This document shows, in pieces, positions 43,011 through 51,954 of a stretch of 64,000 nucleotides of DNA. The stretch is from Myxococcales bacterium (GTDB lineage: Bacteria > Myxococcota_A > Polyangia > Polyangiales > Houyiibacteriaceae). The translations under genes and the position numbers were made by a program. How positions within the stretch are numbered: the stretch's first letter is position 1; each line of letters opens with the position of its first letter. The stretch is taken from contig JAOTYL010000004.1 in assembly GCA_029861865.1 (NCBI GenBank), forward strand, positions 62,001 to 126,000. The letters run 5' to 3'. Under the pieces are notes generated by a model. The model ran no database searches, had not been told where the DNA came from, and was given only the letters and a program-made list of their open reading frames with translations.

Positions 43011-43637
43011 ATGGCTGATCAAGGCGACAGAAAGACCGTTCGCGCGTTTCAATGTCGGGACTATCTGTATGAGATCTACGATCGACTGAGTGACGAGCTC
43101 GAATGTTCGGTCGATTACCTGATCAACGAAGCGATGCGCGAGTATGCTCGCTCCCGCGACCAAGTCGTAGCTCGGCTAGGAGCACAGCAAGCGGTCGCAT
43201 CGGCCGCTGCTGCGGCAGACCATGGCGCGGGCCCGGCTCAACAACAGCGTTCCATGCCGCAAGCCCGTCGAGCCCCCCTGCTAGCACCGACGCCCTCCAG
43301 ACGTCCCACTGCGCCACCTCCATTACCGGGTCATCGACCGTCGGATGCGGTTTCGCGCCGTGTGCTCGTGTTGGAGTTCAAAGGCCAGGACTTCCCCGTC
43401 GAAAAGGACGAGTTCATCATCGGGCGGGGCGCCAAGAGCGCGGACCTCGCGATTCGCGATGGTAATATTTCGCGTCGACATGCGGCCGTGGTGTTTCATG
43501 ATGGCGTCTACTTCATGAAGGACTTGGGCAGCACGAATGGAATCGAATTCGCGGGTCAACGTGTCGAATCCAAGCGCATCGAAGAAGGCGACGTCTACCG
43601 TATCTGCGACTACGAGCTTCGCTTCACGTATCAGTAG
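43011..43637 (+). CDS. Ribbon-helix-helix-like plus FHA domain protein
   Basis: 208-residue cytoplasmic protein. Residues 8-48 (KTVRAFQCRDYLYEIYDRLS, then CSVDYLINEAMREYARS) look like a ribbon-helix-helix/CopG fold: one beta strand, two helices. A proline/alanine-rich linker (about 60-112) leads to a C-terminal FHA domain (about 120-205) with the phosphothreonine-binding signature IIGRGAKSADLAIRDGNISR and HAAVVF, DLGSTNGIEF. This suggests a DNA-binding or dimerising head controlled by a phosphopeptide, presumably from a Hanks-type kinase. It lies between two envelope genes, an odd place for a DNA-binding protein. The next gene starts inside its 3' end. Confidence 0.8.
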   Translation: MADQGDRKTVRAFQCRDYLYEIYDRLSDELECSVDYLINEAMREYARSRDQVVARLGAQQAVASAAAAADHGAGPAQQQRSMPQARRAPLLAPTPSRRPTAPPPLPGHRPSDAVSRRVLVLEFKGQDFPVEKDEFIIGRGAKSADLAIRDGNISRRHAAVVFHDGVYFMKDLGSTNGIEFAGQRVESKRIEEGDVYRICDYELRFTYQ

Positions 43638-44091
43638 CCGAGCCCAGCACGCCGTTTTCGTAGGCTTTTTGGCCTTCGGCGTGACTGTTGTCGTCTCTGA
43701 AGGAGCCCTCGGCGACGAACGCGCGCCCGATGCCTCGATCGATTCGCGGCTTCGCGAACGCACGGCTGACCTTCAGCGCCGTCTGGTCGACCTCGAAGCG
43801 CTGGAGGACGCAGAATACGCCAAGGGTGCTCTCGAGCAGGCTCGACTCGCGCTCGAGGCGGCGAGCGGTCTTGCCGAAGACCGGTCCGCCGCCACGCGCG
43901 CTCAAGCGATCGCCGACGCCTCGATGGTGTTGGCCGATCGCCAGCTTGCGCGACGGCAATCCCAGGCTGCGCTCCTTCGGACGAAGCGACGACTGAATGC
44001 CGTGCGCGAGCGAGCCCAGGCACAACGCCGGGTCCTCGAGACACTCATGCGCCAGCGTGCCGAGTTGGCACGGTCGACGGAGTCGCCTTGA
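43537..44091 (+). CDS. Exported coiled-coil protein, DUF4398-like
   Basis: The convincing part is an exported alpha-helical protein: membrane/signal segment AQHAVFVGFLAFGVTVVVSE followed by a continuous coiled coil (LRERTADLQRRLVDLEALED, then LEQARLALEAAS) to the end, resembling DUF4398 proteins that are encoded next to OmpA-family lipoproteins. The start is unclear: ATG 43537 or GTG 43561 give a signal sequence after a 30-residue basic stretch and overlap the FHA gene by 77-101 nt; later TTG/GTG codons would destroy the signal. The stop TGA overlaps the ATG of the next gene (TGATG). Confidence 0.6.
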   Translation: MESNSRVNVSNPSASKKATSTVSATTSFASRISSRAQHAVFVGFLAFGVTVVVSEGALGDERAPDASIDSRLRERTADLQRRLVDLEALEDAEYAKGALEQARLALEAASGLAEDRSAATRAQAIADASMVLADRQLARRQSQAALLRTKRRLNAVRERAQAQRRVLETLMRQRAELARSTESP

Positions 44092-45125
44092 TGCGCACTT
44101 GGGCGGCGATTGGTGTTTGCTTGATGGCGGCGGGCTGTGCGGCGCAGCAAGCGCCGTCCACCGAAGACACCCTCTTCACCTCATTGGCGGCCGAGCGCGC
44201 CAAAGAGCTTGCTCCGGATCTTCATCGCCGTGCACAGACCGCTTGGTCGGCAGCGCGCGAAGCGGACCGGGGCGGAGATGCAAAAGCCGCCGATGACTTT
44301 CGAACCGAAGCGCGGTTGTGGCTGGCCGCTGCCGCCGCCGAAGCGGAGCGCGTGGAGCTCGGCCGGCGCCGCATCGAGCTTCAAGCCGAAGAAGAGCGCT
44401 GGGCCAAGCAGCTGGCGCGGGACCAGGCTGCAGCAGGGGTCGTGGCCCAAGACATTTCGCGCTACGAGGCACGGGCGGTGGCTCTCAAAGAGGCCGAACG
44501 ACTCTCTCCTGCTTCGGATCACGGTTCGAGTGAGGAGGTCGTGGCCGCGCTACTCACCCGGGTCAGGCTAAATCTCGCGCTTGCGAAGGCGCTTGGCGCG
44601 AACGAAGGCGAGCTTCTTCCACTCGAGAAGCGCGCTGACTCGATCGAGCGGCAGTACCCGAGATCCGCGAAACGGGCCGAGACGCTGCACCTCGAAACCG
44701 AGGCGCTGATCGGCGCCATGCGAGCACGATGGCCAGAGCCGCTTCCTGGCGCCGCAGCCGAGCTGGTCGAGACGGCGTTGGTCACGGGTTTTTCTGCAGA
44801 CCGCACCAACACCGGCGTGATCGTTCGGTCTGAGCGCTTCTTCAAGGCATCGGGACAAGTTTCGTCGGCGACGGTCAAGCGCTTCCACGGCCTGCTCCAA
44901 GCGTTTCCTCACGGGCCCGTCGCTTGCCAAGTCGCAGTTCCCGAGCTTCGCAGCCGCGTCTGGGCGCGACGGGTGGCTTCCCTGGTCGAACGATTTGGAC
45001 GGATGGGCGATCCGGGCCGTGTGTCGACCGGAATGGTGGTGACCGACGCCCTCGGCGCGGGCACCGTTCAGTGCACATTCGCCGCGTACCGTGGGGGTGG
45101 TGGGGCGGAACCAATTGCCCGCTAG
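44091..45125 (+). CDS. Lipoprotein with coiled coil and degenerate OmpA-like C-terminus
   Basis: 344-residue lipoprotein with signal MRTWAAIGVCLMAAGC (lipobox LMAAGC, Cys near 16). A long alanine- and glutamate-rich coiled coil (about 30-215) follows, like DUF4398-OmpA proteins. The C-terminal region (about 225-335) has the spacing of an OmpA peptidoglycan-binding domain: VIVRSERFFKASGQVSS, then LLQAFPHGPVACQVAV, then RVWARRVASLVERFG and RVSTGM. The TDxxG and NxxLSxxRA residues that hold diaminopimelate are not conserved, so murein binding is doubtful. Coupled to the preceding gene; the stop shares CTAG with the convergent lipoprotein gene. Confidence 0.65.
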   Translation: MRTWAAIGVCLMAAGCAAQQAPSTEDTLFTSLAAERAKELAPDLHRRAQTAWSAAREADRGGDAKAADDFRTEARLWLAAAAAEAERVELGRRRIELQAEEERWAKQLARDQAAAGVVAQDISRYEARAVALKEAERLSPASDHGSSEEVVAALLTRVRLNLALAKALGANEGELLPLEKRADSIERQYPRSAKRAETLHLETEALIGAMRARWPEPLPGAAAELVETALVTGFSADRTNTGVIVRSERFFKASGQVSSATVKRFHGLLQAFPHGPVACQVAVPELRSRVWARRVASLVERFGRMGDPGRVSTGMVVTDALGAGTVQCTFAAYRGGGGAEPIAR

Positions 45126-45649
45126 TCGAGCCTTTTGAAGTCGCGTCGCGCGCGTTGGAGCGTTTCGGTCTTGGGCGGTGGATATGCTGGCGGAGGTGGA
45201 AGCTCGGTGATCGACACGCGCGTCAGACCGTTGCCGATGTCTAGGATCGAGACATCGACCTTGGTGGGGCTGACCTCGGCGCCCCGGACGCTTGCGGTTC
45301 GGTAGACGGCGCCCTTTCCTTGCCGTTCTACCTTTCCGGTGACCAGCATCGGTCCGAAGTAACTGAGCACCTTCCCGATCGGCGCACGAATTCGATAGAC
45401 GTGAAGGCCCCCTTCCTCGCGGAATAGCTTGAGACCGCGCGGAAGCCGAACCCCCACGACGAAGTCGTCCGACGGGATCAGCGCCCCGCTGGCGTCGTAA
45501 ATGTAGACGATCTCCTCGGGTTTCGGGAGGGCCTCTTCGGTCGCGACGGGATGCGGCGCAGGTGCGGATGGAGGTAACTCCGCCGGCTCCGAACGGCACG
45601 ACATCACGAGCAAGGAAGAGGCTAACAAGAGTGGCCGGAGCTCTGGCAT
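45122..45649 (-). CDS. Putative lipoprotein downstream of pilY1
   Basis: 175-residue lipoprotein: signal MPELRPLLLASSLLVMSC with lipobox Cys at 18, a proline-rich stretch (about 22-45), and a compact alpha/beta C-terminal region (VYIYDASGALIPSDDFVVGV and ALIP to about 155) that I do not recognise. It follows pilY1 by 32 nt on the same strand, so it may belong to the pilus operon and help assembly or anchoring. Its stop is in a CTAG shared with the convergent OmpA-like lipoprotein gene. Confidence 0.65.
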   Translation of the reverse strand: MPELRPLLLASSLLVMSCRSEPAELPPSAPAPHPVATEEALPKPEEIVYIYDASGALIPSDDFVVGVRLPRGLKLFREEGGLHVYRIRAPIGKVLSYFGPMLVTGKVERQGKGAVYRTASVRGAEVSPTKVDVSILDIGNGLTRVSITELPPPPAYPPPKTETLQRARRDFKRLD

Positions 45650-45681
45650 TGCTTCCTACCTGGTTATCACTGCAAAGCTGA

Positions 45682-48600
45682 TCATTCCAGCGTCTCGGCC
45701 ATCCCGGAGACCACCGTAAACATCTCGGGTGCCGTGATCGTTTCGCCAAGAACGTCGATCGATAGGCCGCTGACGGGTGTCCCGGAGCCACTGAGGTGAG
45801 CCATGAGCTTGAACTCGCGTCCGCTCGTGTTGACCGGCATCATCAGGGAGAGAGGACCGCCAAATGGATCGGTCACCGGGACCGAGGCCAAAGTCGTACA
45901 TACGGGCTGCTGGGCCACCTGTAGCCCGACGACCAGCGAGTTCTGCAGATCGGGGATGTCGGTGCCATCGAGGAATGTCGTGGGATTGCTCATCGCATCG
46001 ACCAGTAGCGGCACCAGGTCTCCTGCGCTCGTTGGGTCATCCAAGAAGTCGACACCGAAGATTCGGCTGCCCCCGATGCCACATGCGTCGATCGGGTTCG
46101 CACCGGCGGCCTTGAACGACCCGAAGAAAACTTGGCCTCCGAAAAGCTCGATCGGTCCGGTCATCTGTTCGCCGTCATCGAGCACGATCTCCCAGTTGAG
46201 CCGTCCCTCGAGCGTGCTGATATTGCCGCTACCATCGAAAGAGAGCTCTTCCGTGATCGAAACGACCCGGTTCTTGGCGGTCGCGTCGTCGAGCACGTCG
46301 ATGTTGCCGGTCCCCAGCAGAATGACGACATTGCCTGACCTGTCGACCGTGAGCGAAGGGGGATAATAGGTCGGCTCGGCATCGTCGTAGCCGCCTCCGT
46401 AGTACATGTCGTGAAGCGCTTCGACGGTCCAGTCTTCCGGATCCGAGGGCGCCATGTCGACGCGCCAAAGGACGCCGTCGGCGTCTACGGTGTACGCGGC
46501 GCTTCCTACCGTGCCCGTATCGCCGCGGAAGACCGAGACAGCGCCGTTGAGGGGCGCCGGGAAGTCGTTTTCGTCCAGCTTTCGGATGATTGATCCGGTC
46601 GCTAGGTCGATGAAGTAGAGCGCGCGTCCGGTTGGGGTCGCTGGTGGCATCGAGCTCGAGCCTCGCCAACAACGCCGGTCAGACCTCGGCGTGATCGGCG
46701 TGGTGCCATCGGCTTCGTCCATCCCTTCGGGGAGCAGGGGGCCCGAAGCAATCGTGCAAGGGCTCGCCGCGGCGTCTTCGACTCCCTGTCCGCCAGGCAA
46801 AATGACCACGCCGTGCGCCTGCCGCGGCTTGAACACGATCGGACCGCCGGCCCCGCCGGAGACCGGCAGAGGGTCTTGGTCCTCGAGAAAGATCTGTGCG
46901 GCAGTCGGCTGGCCGTAGGTGTCGCCGAGGTCGCCTTCGGTGAACTGCCAAAGGAACTCGGGCTTGCAGGGGTTGGTCACGTCGAGCGCGATCATTCCGT
47001 TGCCCCCGTTTCGGAAGCTGAGGAACATCACCGTGCGCCAAACGTTGGTGTTGCTAGCCGAGGAATCGATCGTGGAGCCCATCCCGTCGTCTTCGGCGAA
47101 CTTGCGGACGTCGTAGAGATTGCGGATCACGATGTTGCCGTCGGCGAACCACTGCTTGCTGCCTCCTGCGAGTAGATCGTCGAGGTCGTCCAAGAACATC
47201 GGCGGAATGAAACCCCAGAGCTCGGTGCCGGCGGCTTTTCCGTCTGCGCACTCGAACTCGTCGAGCATGTTGCCTGCGGTGAAGGTGTTTGCGGCGTAGT
47301 CATCCGCGAGGAAGGCGTGAATGATGCCGTCGTTGGTCGAAGCATAGATGACCCGCGGACGTCGATTCAGCTGCCAACCATCGGCCGAAAGATCCTCGAG
47401 GGGATCCGGGCTGAGCTGGTGGCCGAGCCCGAGGCGCCAGTTGTTGAAGGATTCGTCCTCGACGTCGTCGACGAGCGGGCCGACGATGGCCGGGGTCGAA
47501 TGATAGATGTCGCCCAGGCGCTCATTTTCCCTGCCGCTTCCAGCGACTGCGTGGAGATAGTTCACGACCGTGTCTCGCTGGGCGGTGTCGACGCTGCCGA
47601 GCCCGAAGAAGTACTCCGGGTTGACCGAAAGGTTGAGCTCGCCCACGGGCACGTTTCGGATTTCGAGGCCGGAATCATTGGGCACGTCGATCCCGTCGTC
47701 GCCCAGCGCCGTGATCTTGCTCTTGCCGTTGCCGACGAGGTGCGCGTTCACATCCGCGGGGTTCGACGGAAGCACGGTCCAGAGATTCCTATCGAACCCA
47801 CCGGTGAAGGCGACGCCATTGCCTGAGCCAAAAGGCTCGACATTGCCTGGAGCCGTCGACTGGTTGTTGAGCACCACCTGGAAGCGATCGGCGTCGGTGA
47901 CGTTCTGCTCGACCGGCACGGGGGGGGTGCCCACGCAGAGCACGCGGCGTCGCTCGAGAACTCCGTCCCACGGGTCCGTTACACCCAACGACGCCCTGAA
48001 CCCCGAGATGAACTCGGATTGAATGAGCCCTGGCGACAGCCCGGTCAACACCGGCGCCGTCCGGCTGGTGGCGCCTGGGTTCTGTTCGTTGAGGATCGTG
48101 CTCAACGCGGTCACGAGCTCTGCCCGATCCGCGACCAAGTACGCTTCGGTCGTATCCCCCACCGAGGCGATGTCATCGAGCAGGGCTTCGACGGCGGCCA
48201 CCTCGGCCGGGTCCCCATCGAGCGCGAACCCGATCACGTAGAACTGATCGAGCTCGCCGGCCGCGATCATGGCGGCGACCGTCGTTTGGATTTCCTCATA
48301 CGGGCAGCCCGTCGGGCCGACCGGTTGACCCAGGGCTTCGCAGAAAACGGGGCTCCCCCGCATGTCTCCGTTTGGGAAACCGTCGGTGATCAGGATGGCG
48401 CTCTTTTGGCGGCAGTTGTAATAGGCGTCTCCCGGGCCCGGATCCGCGGTCTTCTCGATGAATTCGGGGTCGTTTTGGACGAAGAACTGGAGGTCGGTCA
48501 CCATGGCCGCCGTCGGGGTCGCACCAAACGGCCGAAGGGGATTCTTTCCGAGGCCCGCATCTCCGAGAATCGTTGCCTGGATCGCGTCATTGGTTGCGGT

Positions 48601-49287
48601 CATCGCGGCCGTGCTGTCGTCGCCGACGGTGACCAGACCGCCTTCGGTGGCAATCGCCGACCGTGCGCCGGCGTTGATCATGTACGGTGTTCCCCCTGCG
48701 CCGGGAAACGTGAAGGGCGCGTCGGCCGCGTAGGAAAACATCCCCTTGGTCCCAAGCGACTCGGCGGGGAACGGGGCAGTCGTGAAGACGGCCTGCGTGA
48801 CGAGCGGAGGCTGGTCACTCAAGGTGCCGACCGAGTCGAAAGTCATCAGACCGAACTTGATGCGCTCGAGGTAGATATCGAGGACGCCATTGCCGCCCTG
48901 TGAGCCGGCGTAGGTGCCGATCTCTTGGGGCAAGAGAATGTGGGGAAGGAAGTAGCCCTCGTCGTACTGGCCGGCGTAGATGCCGCCGATTCGGTTCTCG
49001 GAGCTGCACTCGTAGGGCGTGAATTCGCCGGTCAGTGCCTGGGCGACGACCGACCACCGGTTTTCCTCGAATGTGACCCCGCTACAAACCGGGAGGCATT
49101 CGAGGCACGCGACAGTCGTGCACAGGCAGTCTGGTTTCCGCTCCATCGAACCCGAGGTGTCGACGAGCAGCATGACGTGCGGGCGGATGTTGCGGACGTC
49201 CGGTTGCGCGGCGGCGTGCCTGCCAGGCGCGAGTACGACGAAGAGAAGAAGAAATCCAAGTGCTATGTGAAGTGAAGTACGCATCAT
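45682..49287 (-). CDS. pilY1: PilY1-like type IV pilus tip adhesin/assembly protein
   Basis: 1201-residue secreted protein with signal peptide (MMRTSLHIALGFLLLFVVLAPG, cleavage near 27 after AAA). The N-terminal half is a von Willebrand A domain: MLLVDTSGSMERK (about 39-51) is the MIDAS motif, followed by a cysteine cluster (CLCTTVACLECLPVC, about 54-68). The C-terminal half (about 590-1100) is a PilC/PilY1 beta propeller with many Gly/Asp-rich turns, such as GTGNIDVLDDATAKNRVVS. It probably sits at the pilus tip and supports extension, retraction and surface sensing. The ATG overlaps the pilX stop (ATGA). Confidence 0.88.
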   Translation of the reverse strand: MMRTSLHIALGFLLLFVVLAPGRHAAAQPDVRNIRPHVMLLVDTSGSMERKPDCLCTTVACLECLPVCSGVTFEENRWSVVAQALTGEFTPYECSSENRIGGIYAGQYDEGYFLPHILLPQEIGTYAGSQGGNGVLDIYLERIKFGLMTFDSVGTLSDQPPLVTQAVFTTAPFPAESLGTKGMFSYAADAPFTFPGAGGTPYMINAGARSAIATEGGLVTVGDDSTAAMTATNDAIQATILGDAGLGKNPLRPFGATPTAAMVTDLQFFVQNDPEFIEKTADPGPGDAYYNCRQKSAILITDGFPNGDMRGSPVFCEALGQPVGPTGCPYEEIQTTVAAMIAAGELDQFYVIGFALDGDPAEVAAVEALLDDIASVGDTTEAYLVADRAELVTALSTILNEQNPGATSRTAPVLTGLSPGLIQSEFISGFRASLGVTDPWDGVLERRRVLCVGTPPVPVEQNVTDADRFQVVLNNQSTAPGNVEPFGSGNGVAFTGGFDRNLWTVLPSNPADVNAHLVGNGKSKITALGDDGIDVPNDSGLEIRNVPVGELNLSVNPEYFFGLGSVDTAQRDTVVNYLHAVAGSGRENERLGDIYHSTPAIVGPLVDDVEDESFNNWRLGLGHQLSPDPLEDLSADGWQLNRRPRVIYASTNDGIIHAFLADDYAANTFTAGNMLDEFECADGKAAGTELWGFIPPMFLDDLDDLLAGGSKQWFADGNIVIRNLYDVRKFAEDDGMGSTIDSSASNTNVWRTVMFLSFRNGGNGMIALDVTNPCKPEFLWQFTEGDLGDTYGQPTAAQIFLEDQDPLPVSGGAGGPIVFKPRQAHGVVILPGGQGVEDAAASPCTIASGPLLPEGMDEADGTTPITPRSDRRCWRGSSSMPPATPTGRALYFIDLATGSIIRKLDENDFPAPLNGAVSVFRGDTGTVGSAAYTVDADGVLWRVDMAPSDPEDWTVEALHDMYYGGGYDDAEPTYYPPSLTVDRSGNVVILLGTGNIDVLDDATAKNRVVSITEELSFDGSGNISTLEGRLNWEIVLDDGEQMTGPIELFGGQVFFGSFKAAGANPIDACGIGGSRIFGVDFLDDPTSAGDLVPLLVDAMSNPTTFLDGTDIPDLQNSLVVGLQVAQQPVCTTLASVPVTDPFGGPLSLMMPVNTSGREFKLMAHLSGSGTPVSGLSIDVLGETITAPEMFTVVSGMAETLE

Positions 49288-49961
49288 GATCCTGTGGCAA
49301 ATGGCCCACTCACGATGTAGGCACGGAAGTCGGCGCCGGTTTCGTTGCGCTCGCGCTCTTGATCAGCGGCTTCCTTGGCGACGTCACCCGCGGCCACCCG
49401 CGCTCGGGCTCGTGCCGTGAGCGTGGTGCGCATGTACTTGAACTTGGAGCCGCCCTGGGCTGCAGCGCCGGGCGCGAGCTTGCTGATGATGTGCTCGTCG
49501 TAGATGTCGATCGTCACGATCGGGGTCAGCGCGGTGAATGCTCCAAATGAAGTCGCTTGTTCGTAGGGCTCGTTGACGAGCAAGCCAGGTCCTCCGCCAG
49601 CCGCCGTCAGCTTCGAGAAGTGTTCCGGGTAGAGCCGATAGGCGCGGCGCCCGTTGGCCATCGGGATCTCCGGGTAACAGGTGCCGCCGCTCGCGCAGGT
49701 GAAGGTGACCCCCTCGGTGCTTCCCGGGGCGAGCATCAGGTTTCGGACCGTTTCGGGCCCAAAGATATCGAACCAATCCATCGCGGCGGTGAGGCCGGCT
49801 TTGGCGGTATGGCGGGTTTGCATTTGCTGACGGGCAAAGCCAGTGCCCCGGACTTCATGAGAGACGGTGGTGGCTGAGAACACGGCGCTCGCGGTCCCGA
49901 CCATGACGATCATCAGGACGATAAAAAGGGCTGCGCCTTCCTGTTTGCGAGGACGCTTCAT
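49284..49961 (-). CDS. pilX: PilX-like minor pilin
   Basis: 225 residues. After a short basic leader (MKRPRKQEG) there is a hydrophobic helix AALFIVLMIVMVGTASAVFS with Glu before it, consistent with a type IV pilin N-terminus in the PilX/PilX_N family, which often lacks a perfect FTLIE box. A mainly polar domain with one Cys pair (TCASGGTCYPE, about 90-100) and a charged C-terminal region follow. By position and size it is the PilX member of the priming minor-pilin complex. Its start overlaps the pilW stop and its stop overlaps the pilY1 start, both by 4 nt. Confidence 0.8.
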   Translation of the reverse strand: MKRPRKQEGAALFIVLMIVMVGTASAVFSATTVSHEVRGTGFARQQMQTRHTAKAGLTAAMDWFDIFGPETVRNLMLAPGSTEGVTFTCASGGTCYPEIPMANGRRAYRLYPEHFSKLTAAGGGPGLLVNEPYEQATSFGAFTALTPIVTIDIYDEHIISKLAPGAAAQGGSKFKYMRTTLTARARARVAAGDVAKEAADQERERNETGADFRAYIVSGPFATGS

Positions 49962-51331
49962 CCCAGGTTCCTCCTGGCGACGCTCATCACCGGAACTTCA
50001 ATCCGTAGATGTCGAACGCGGGCTGAGCCTTGGGCATCCTTGTCGACCTCGAAGCGGGTTGGCGAACCGTCATATTGGAGAGACGGATCTTCGAGCGGGC
50101 TACGGATACCGAGGTCGATGATGACCGAGCGCACCTGCTCGGGGTTGCCGTTGACCGTCGCTTCGGCTGTCGCGCCTGTTTCGAGGCTGAGCAGAGGTGG
50201 AGAGCCCGAGGTCGTCGAGCCGGAGTTGGCGTCGACGATGAAGCTCACTTCGAAGTGGGTGACGAACTCCGCAACGACCTGGGTCGAGTTTGCCTTCACC
50301 GAACCGTCGTTGGCGTCCAAGATCCGCCGGACCAACACCCGATTGGGAGACTCGAGGAGGTCGGCCTCGGTCAATGCATGGACATCATGGATGGGGCTGT
50401 CGGCGTCGGCGAGGTCCCCGAAGAAAATGCCGTCGAACTTGAGAAAGTCGTCTGGGTTGGAAGTATCGGCGGGGGCAAACGGGTCGATGATGGCGTATTC
50501 CACCCACTGAAGCGGGGCGATGGTGGAGCCTTCGGCGGCTCCCGGAAGGCAAGCCGTCCCGATCGGCAGGCCGTCCCCCGCGGCCAGCACCAAGCGGATT
50601 TGGTTTTCTACGTTGGCGCCCTTGCCGAACACCGATCGAAAGAAATGGCGGCCTTCGGGGGTCTCGACGTGAAGAACCGAGCCGCTTTGGAACGCGCGCG
50701 CGCCTCGTTGTCCGATGCCCTTCCAGCTCCCGGCTTCACTGCCCCAAGCGGTGTCCCAGTTGAGGTCGCCCGAGAGGTAGTCGGGGGGCGAGCCACTGGT
50801 GAAGGGGCCCGCGGTGCCTCCCCAGGCAAACGTCCGGCGGTAGGCCTGGTTGCCGGTCTGGAGGACGATGACCTCGCCATTGATGCTGGTCGAGCTCACC
50901 AGAAGCTGCTCGGTCAGATACATGCTGGTGAGCACCCGGAGCCGGTCAGCCCGCGCCCCCACGTTCACGCTATCGGGATCGAGAACCGCGATGTCTTCGT
51001 TCGTGTAGTACTGAAAGGCCCCCATCGGGCCATTGCCGCCACCGAGCCTGGGAAGCTCTGGAGCGATGGGGTCGCAGGTAGGCTCGAACCGATTGACACC
51101 GGGGCCACCGACGAGCGAGGCGTTCGGCGTGCCAAAGAGGCCTGCGCGCGAGATGTCCTGCCGAAGCTCCAAAGTGGCGACGCGCGAGGTGCCTTGCGAA
51201 GAAGCCACCCGTTGCTCGACGAAGAACTGCTCGCTCATCGCCGAGCCCAGCGCGTAGACCGAGCTGACCGCGGTCAGGCCGACGACCATGGCGATCATCA
51301 ACTCGATCAGGGTGAATCCACTTTGCCTCAT
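49958..51331 (-). CDS. pilW: PilW-like minor pilin
   Basis: 457 residues beginning MRQSGFTLIELMIAMVVGLT, a prepilin-peptidase site (cleavage G/F) followed by the conserved Glu and hydrophobic helix. The rest is a long globular domain with several Cys residues; it is larger than the usual 250-350-residue PilW. Start ATG 51331 was chosen because it gives the short leader and overlaps the pilV stop (ATGA); a TTG-like extension to 51352 is less likely. It is part of the pilus-priming complex under the PilY1 tip. Confidence 0.85.
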   Translation of the reverse strand: MRQSGFTLIELMIAMVVGLTAVSSVYALGSAMSEQFFVEQRVASSQGTSRVATLELRQDISRAGLFGTPNASLVGGPGVNRFEPTCDPIAPELPRLGGGNGPMGAFQYYTNEDIAVLDPDSVNVGARADRLRVLTSMYLTEQLLVSSTSINGEVIVLQTGNQAYRRTFAWGGTAGPFTSGSPPDYLSGDLNWDTAWGSEAGSWKGIGQRGARAFQSGSVLHVETPEGRHFFRSVFGKGANVENQIRLVLAAGDGLPIGTACLPGAAEGSTIAPLQWVEYAIIDPFAPADTSNPDDFLKFDGIFFGDLADADSPIHDVHALTEADLLESPNRVLVRRILDANDGSVKANSTQVVAEFVTHFEVSFIVDANSGSTTSGSPPLLSLETGATAEATVNGNPEQVRSVIIDLGIRSPLEDPSLQYDGSPTRFEVDKDAQGSARVRHLRIEVPVMSVARRNLG

Positions 51332-51954
51332 GGCGTGTCCCTCCGGAGCCAAGTCACTGCAGTGGACGCGAAGATCACGTGGACGTTGGGCGCCTCACCG
51401 AGGTCCCAACCGTCCGCGGTTGCTGCGATACAATCCGCCGAACGAAACGCGCTCGCGGCCACCCATTTTCCATGCGCTGGAGTTCCGATCATGTGCCCCT
51501 CTCGAAGCCAATACGTGCGGACGTCGACGCGAACCGAGCTGCCTTGTCGAAGCCAACCCAGTTTGAGATTGACGCAGAACTTCGTGTCGGAAGAGTTCGG
51601 GGTGTCGTTCCCGAAAAAGTCGAAGCTCGCGTACTCCCCCGCGCCGGTTGGGATCGGTTTGAACCACGCGGTTTCATCGGCCACCCCTGCGATCTCTTTG
51701 AGGTAATCCGTTCCCTGAAGCTCAGTGGTGTTGAAGCCTTGCGCGGTCCAGAGCAGCCCATCCCGCTCCACACGCTCGATCCAAGTCTCGGTGATTGCGA
51801 GAGCGGCGTTCATTTCACGCGCGTCTCGGTTGGCTCGGGTGACCGCCTGATGCATCGAGAGGATCCCGAGCGAGCCTACGGTCATGACGCCGATCGCGAT
51901 CATGACCTCGACCAGCGTGAAGCCTCCCCGGGCATTTCGAGTAGAGCGCCTCAT
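51328..51954 (-). CDS. pilV: PilV-like minor pilin
   Basis: 208 residues starting MRRSTRNARGGFTLVEVMIA, with cleavage site GG/FTLVEV and a hydrophobic helix to about residue 38, as in PilV/GspI-type pseudopilins. The globular part has two Cys. The start ATG 51954 overlaps the fimT stop by 4 nt. The larger open frame upstream (to 52233) is antisense-like noise and was not used. Confidence 0.82.
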   Translation of the reverse strand: MRRSTRNARGGFTLVEVMIAIGVMTVGSLGILSMHQAVTRANRDAREMNAALAITETWIERVERDGLLWTAQGFNTTELQGTDYLKEIAGVADETAWFKPIPTGAGEYASFDFFGNDTPNSSDTKFCVNLKLGWLRQGSSVRVDVRTYWLREGHMIGTPAHGKWVAASAFRSADCIAATADGWDLGEAPNVHVIFASTAVTWLRRDTP

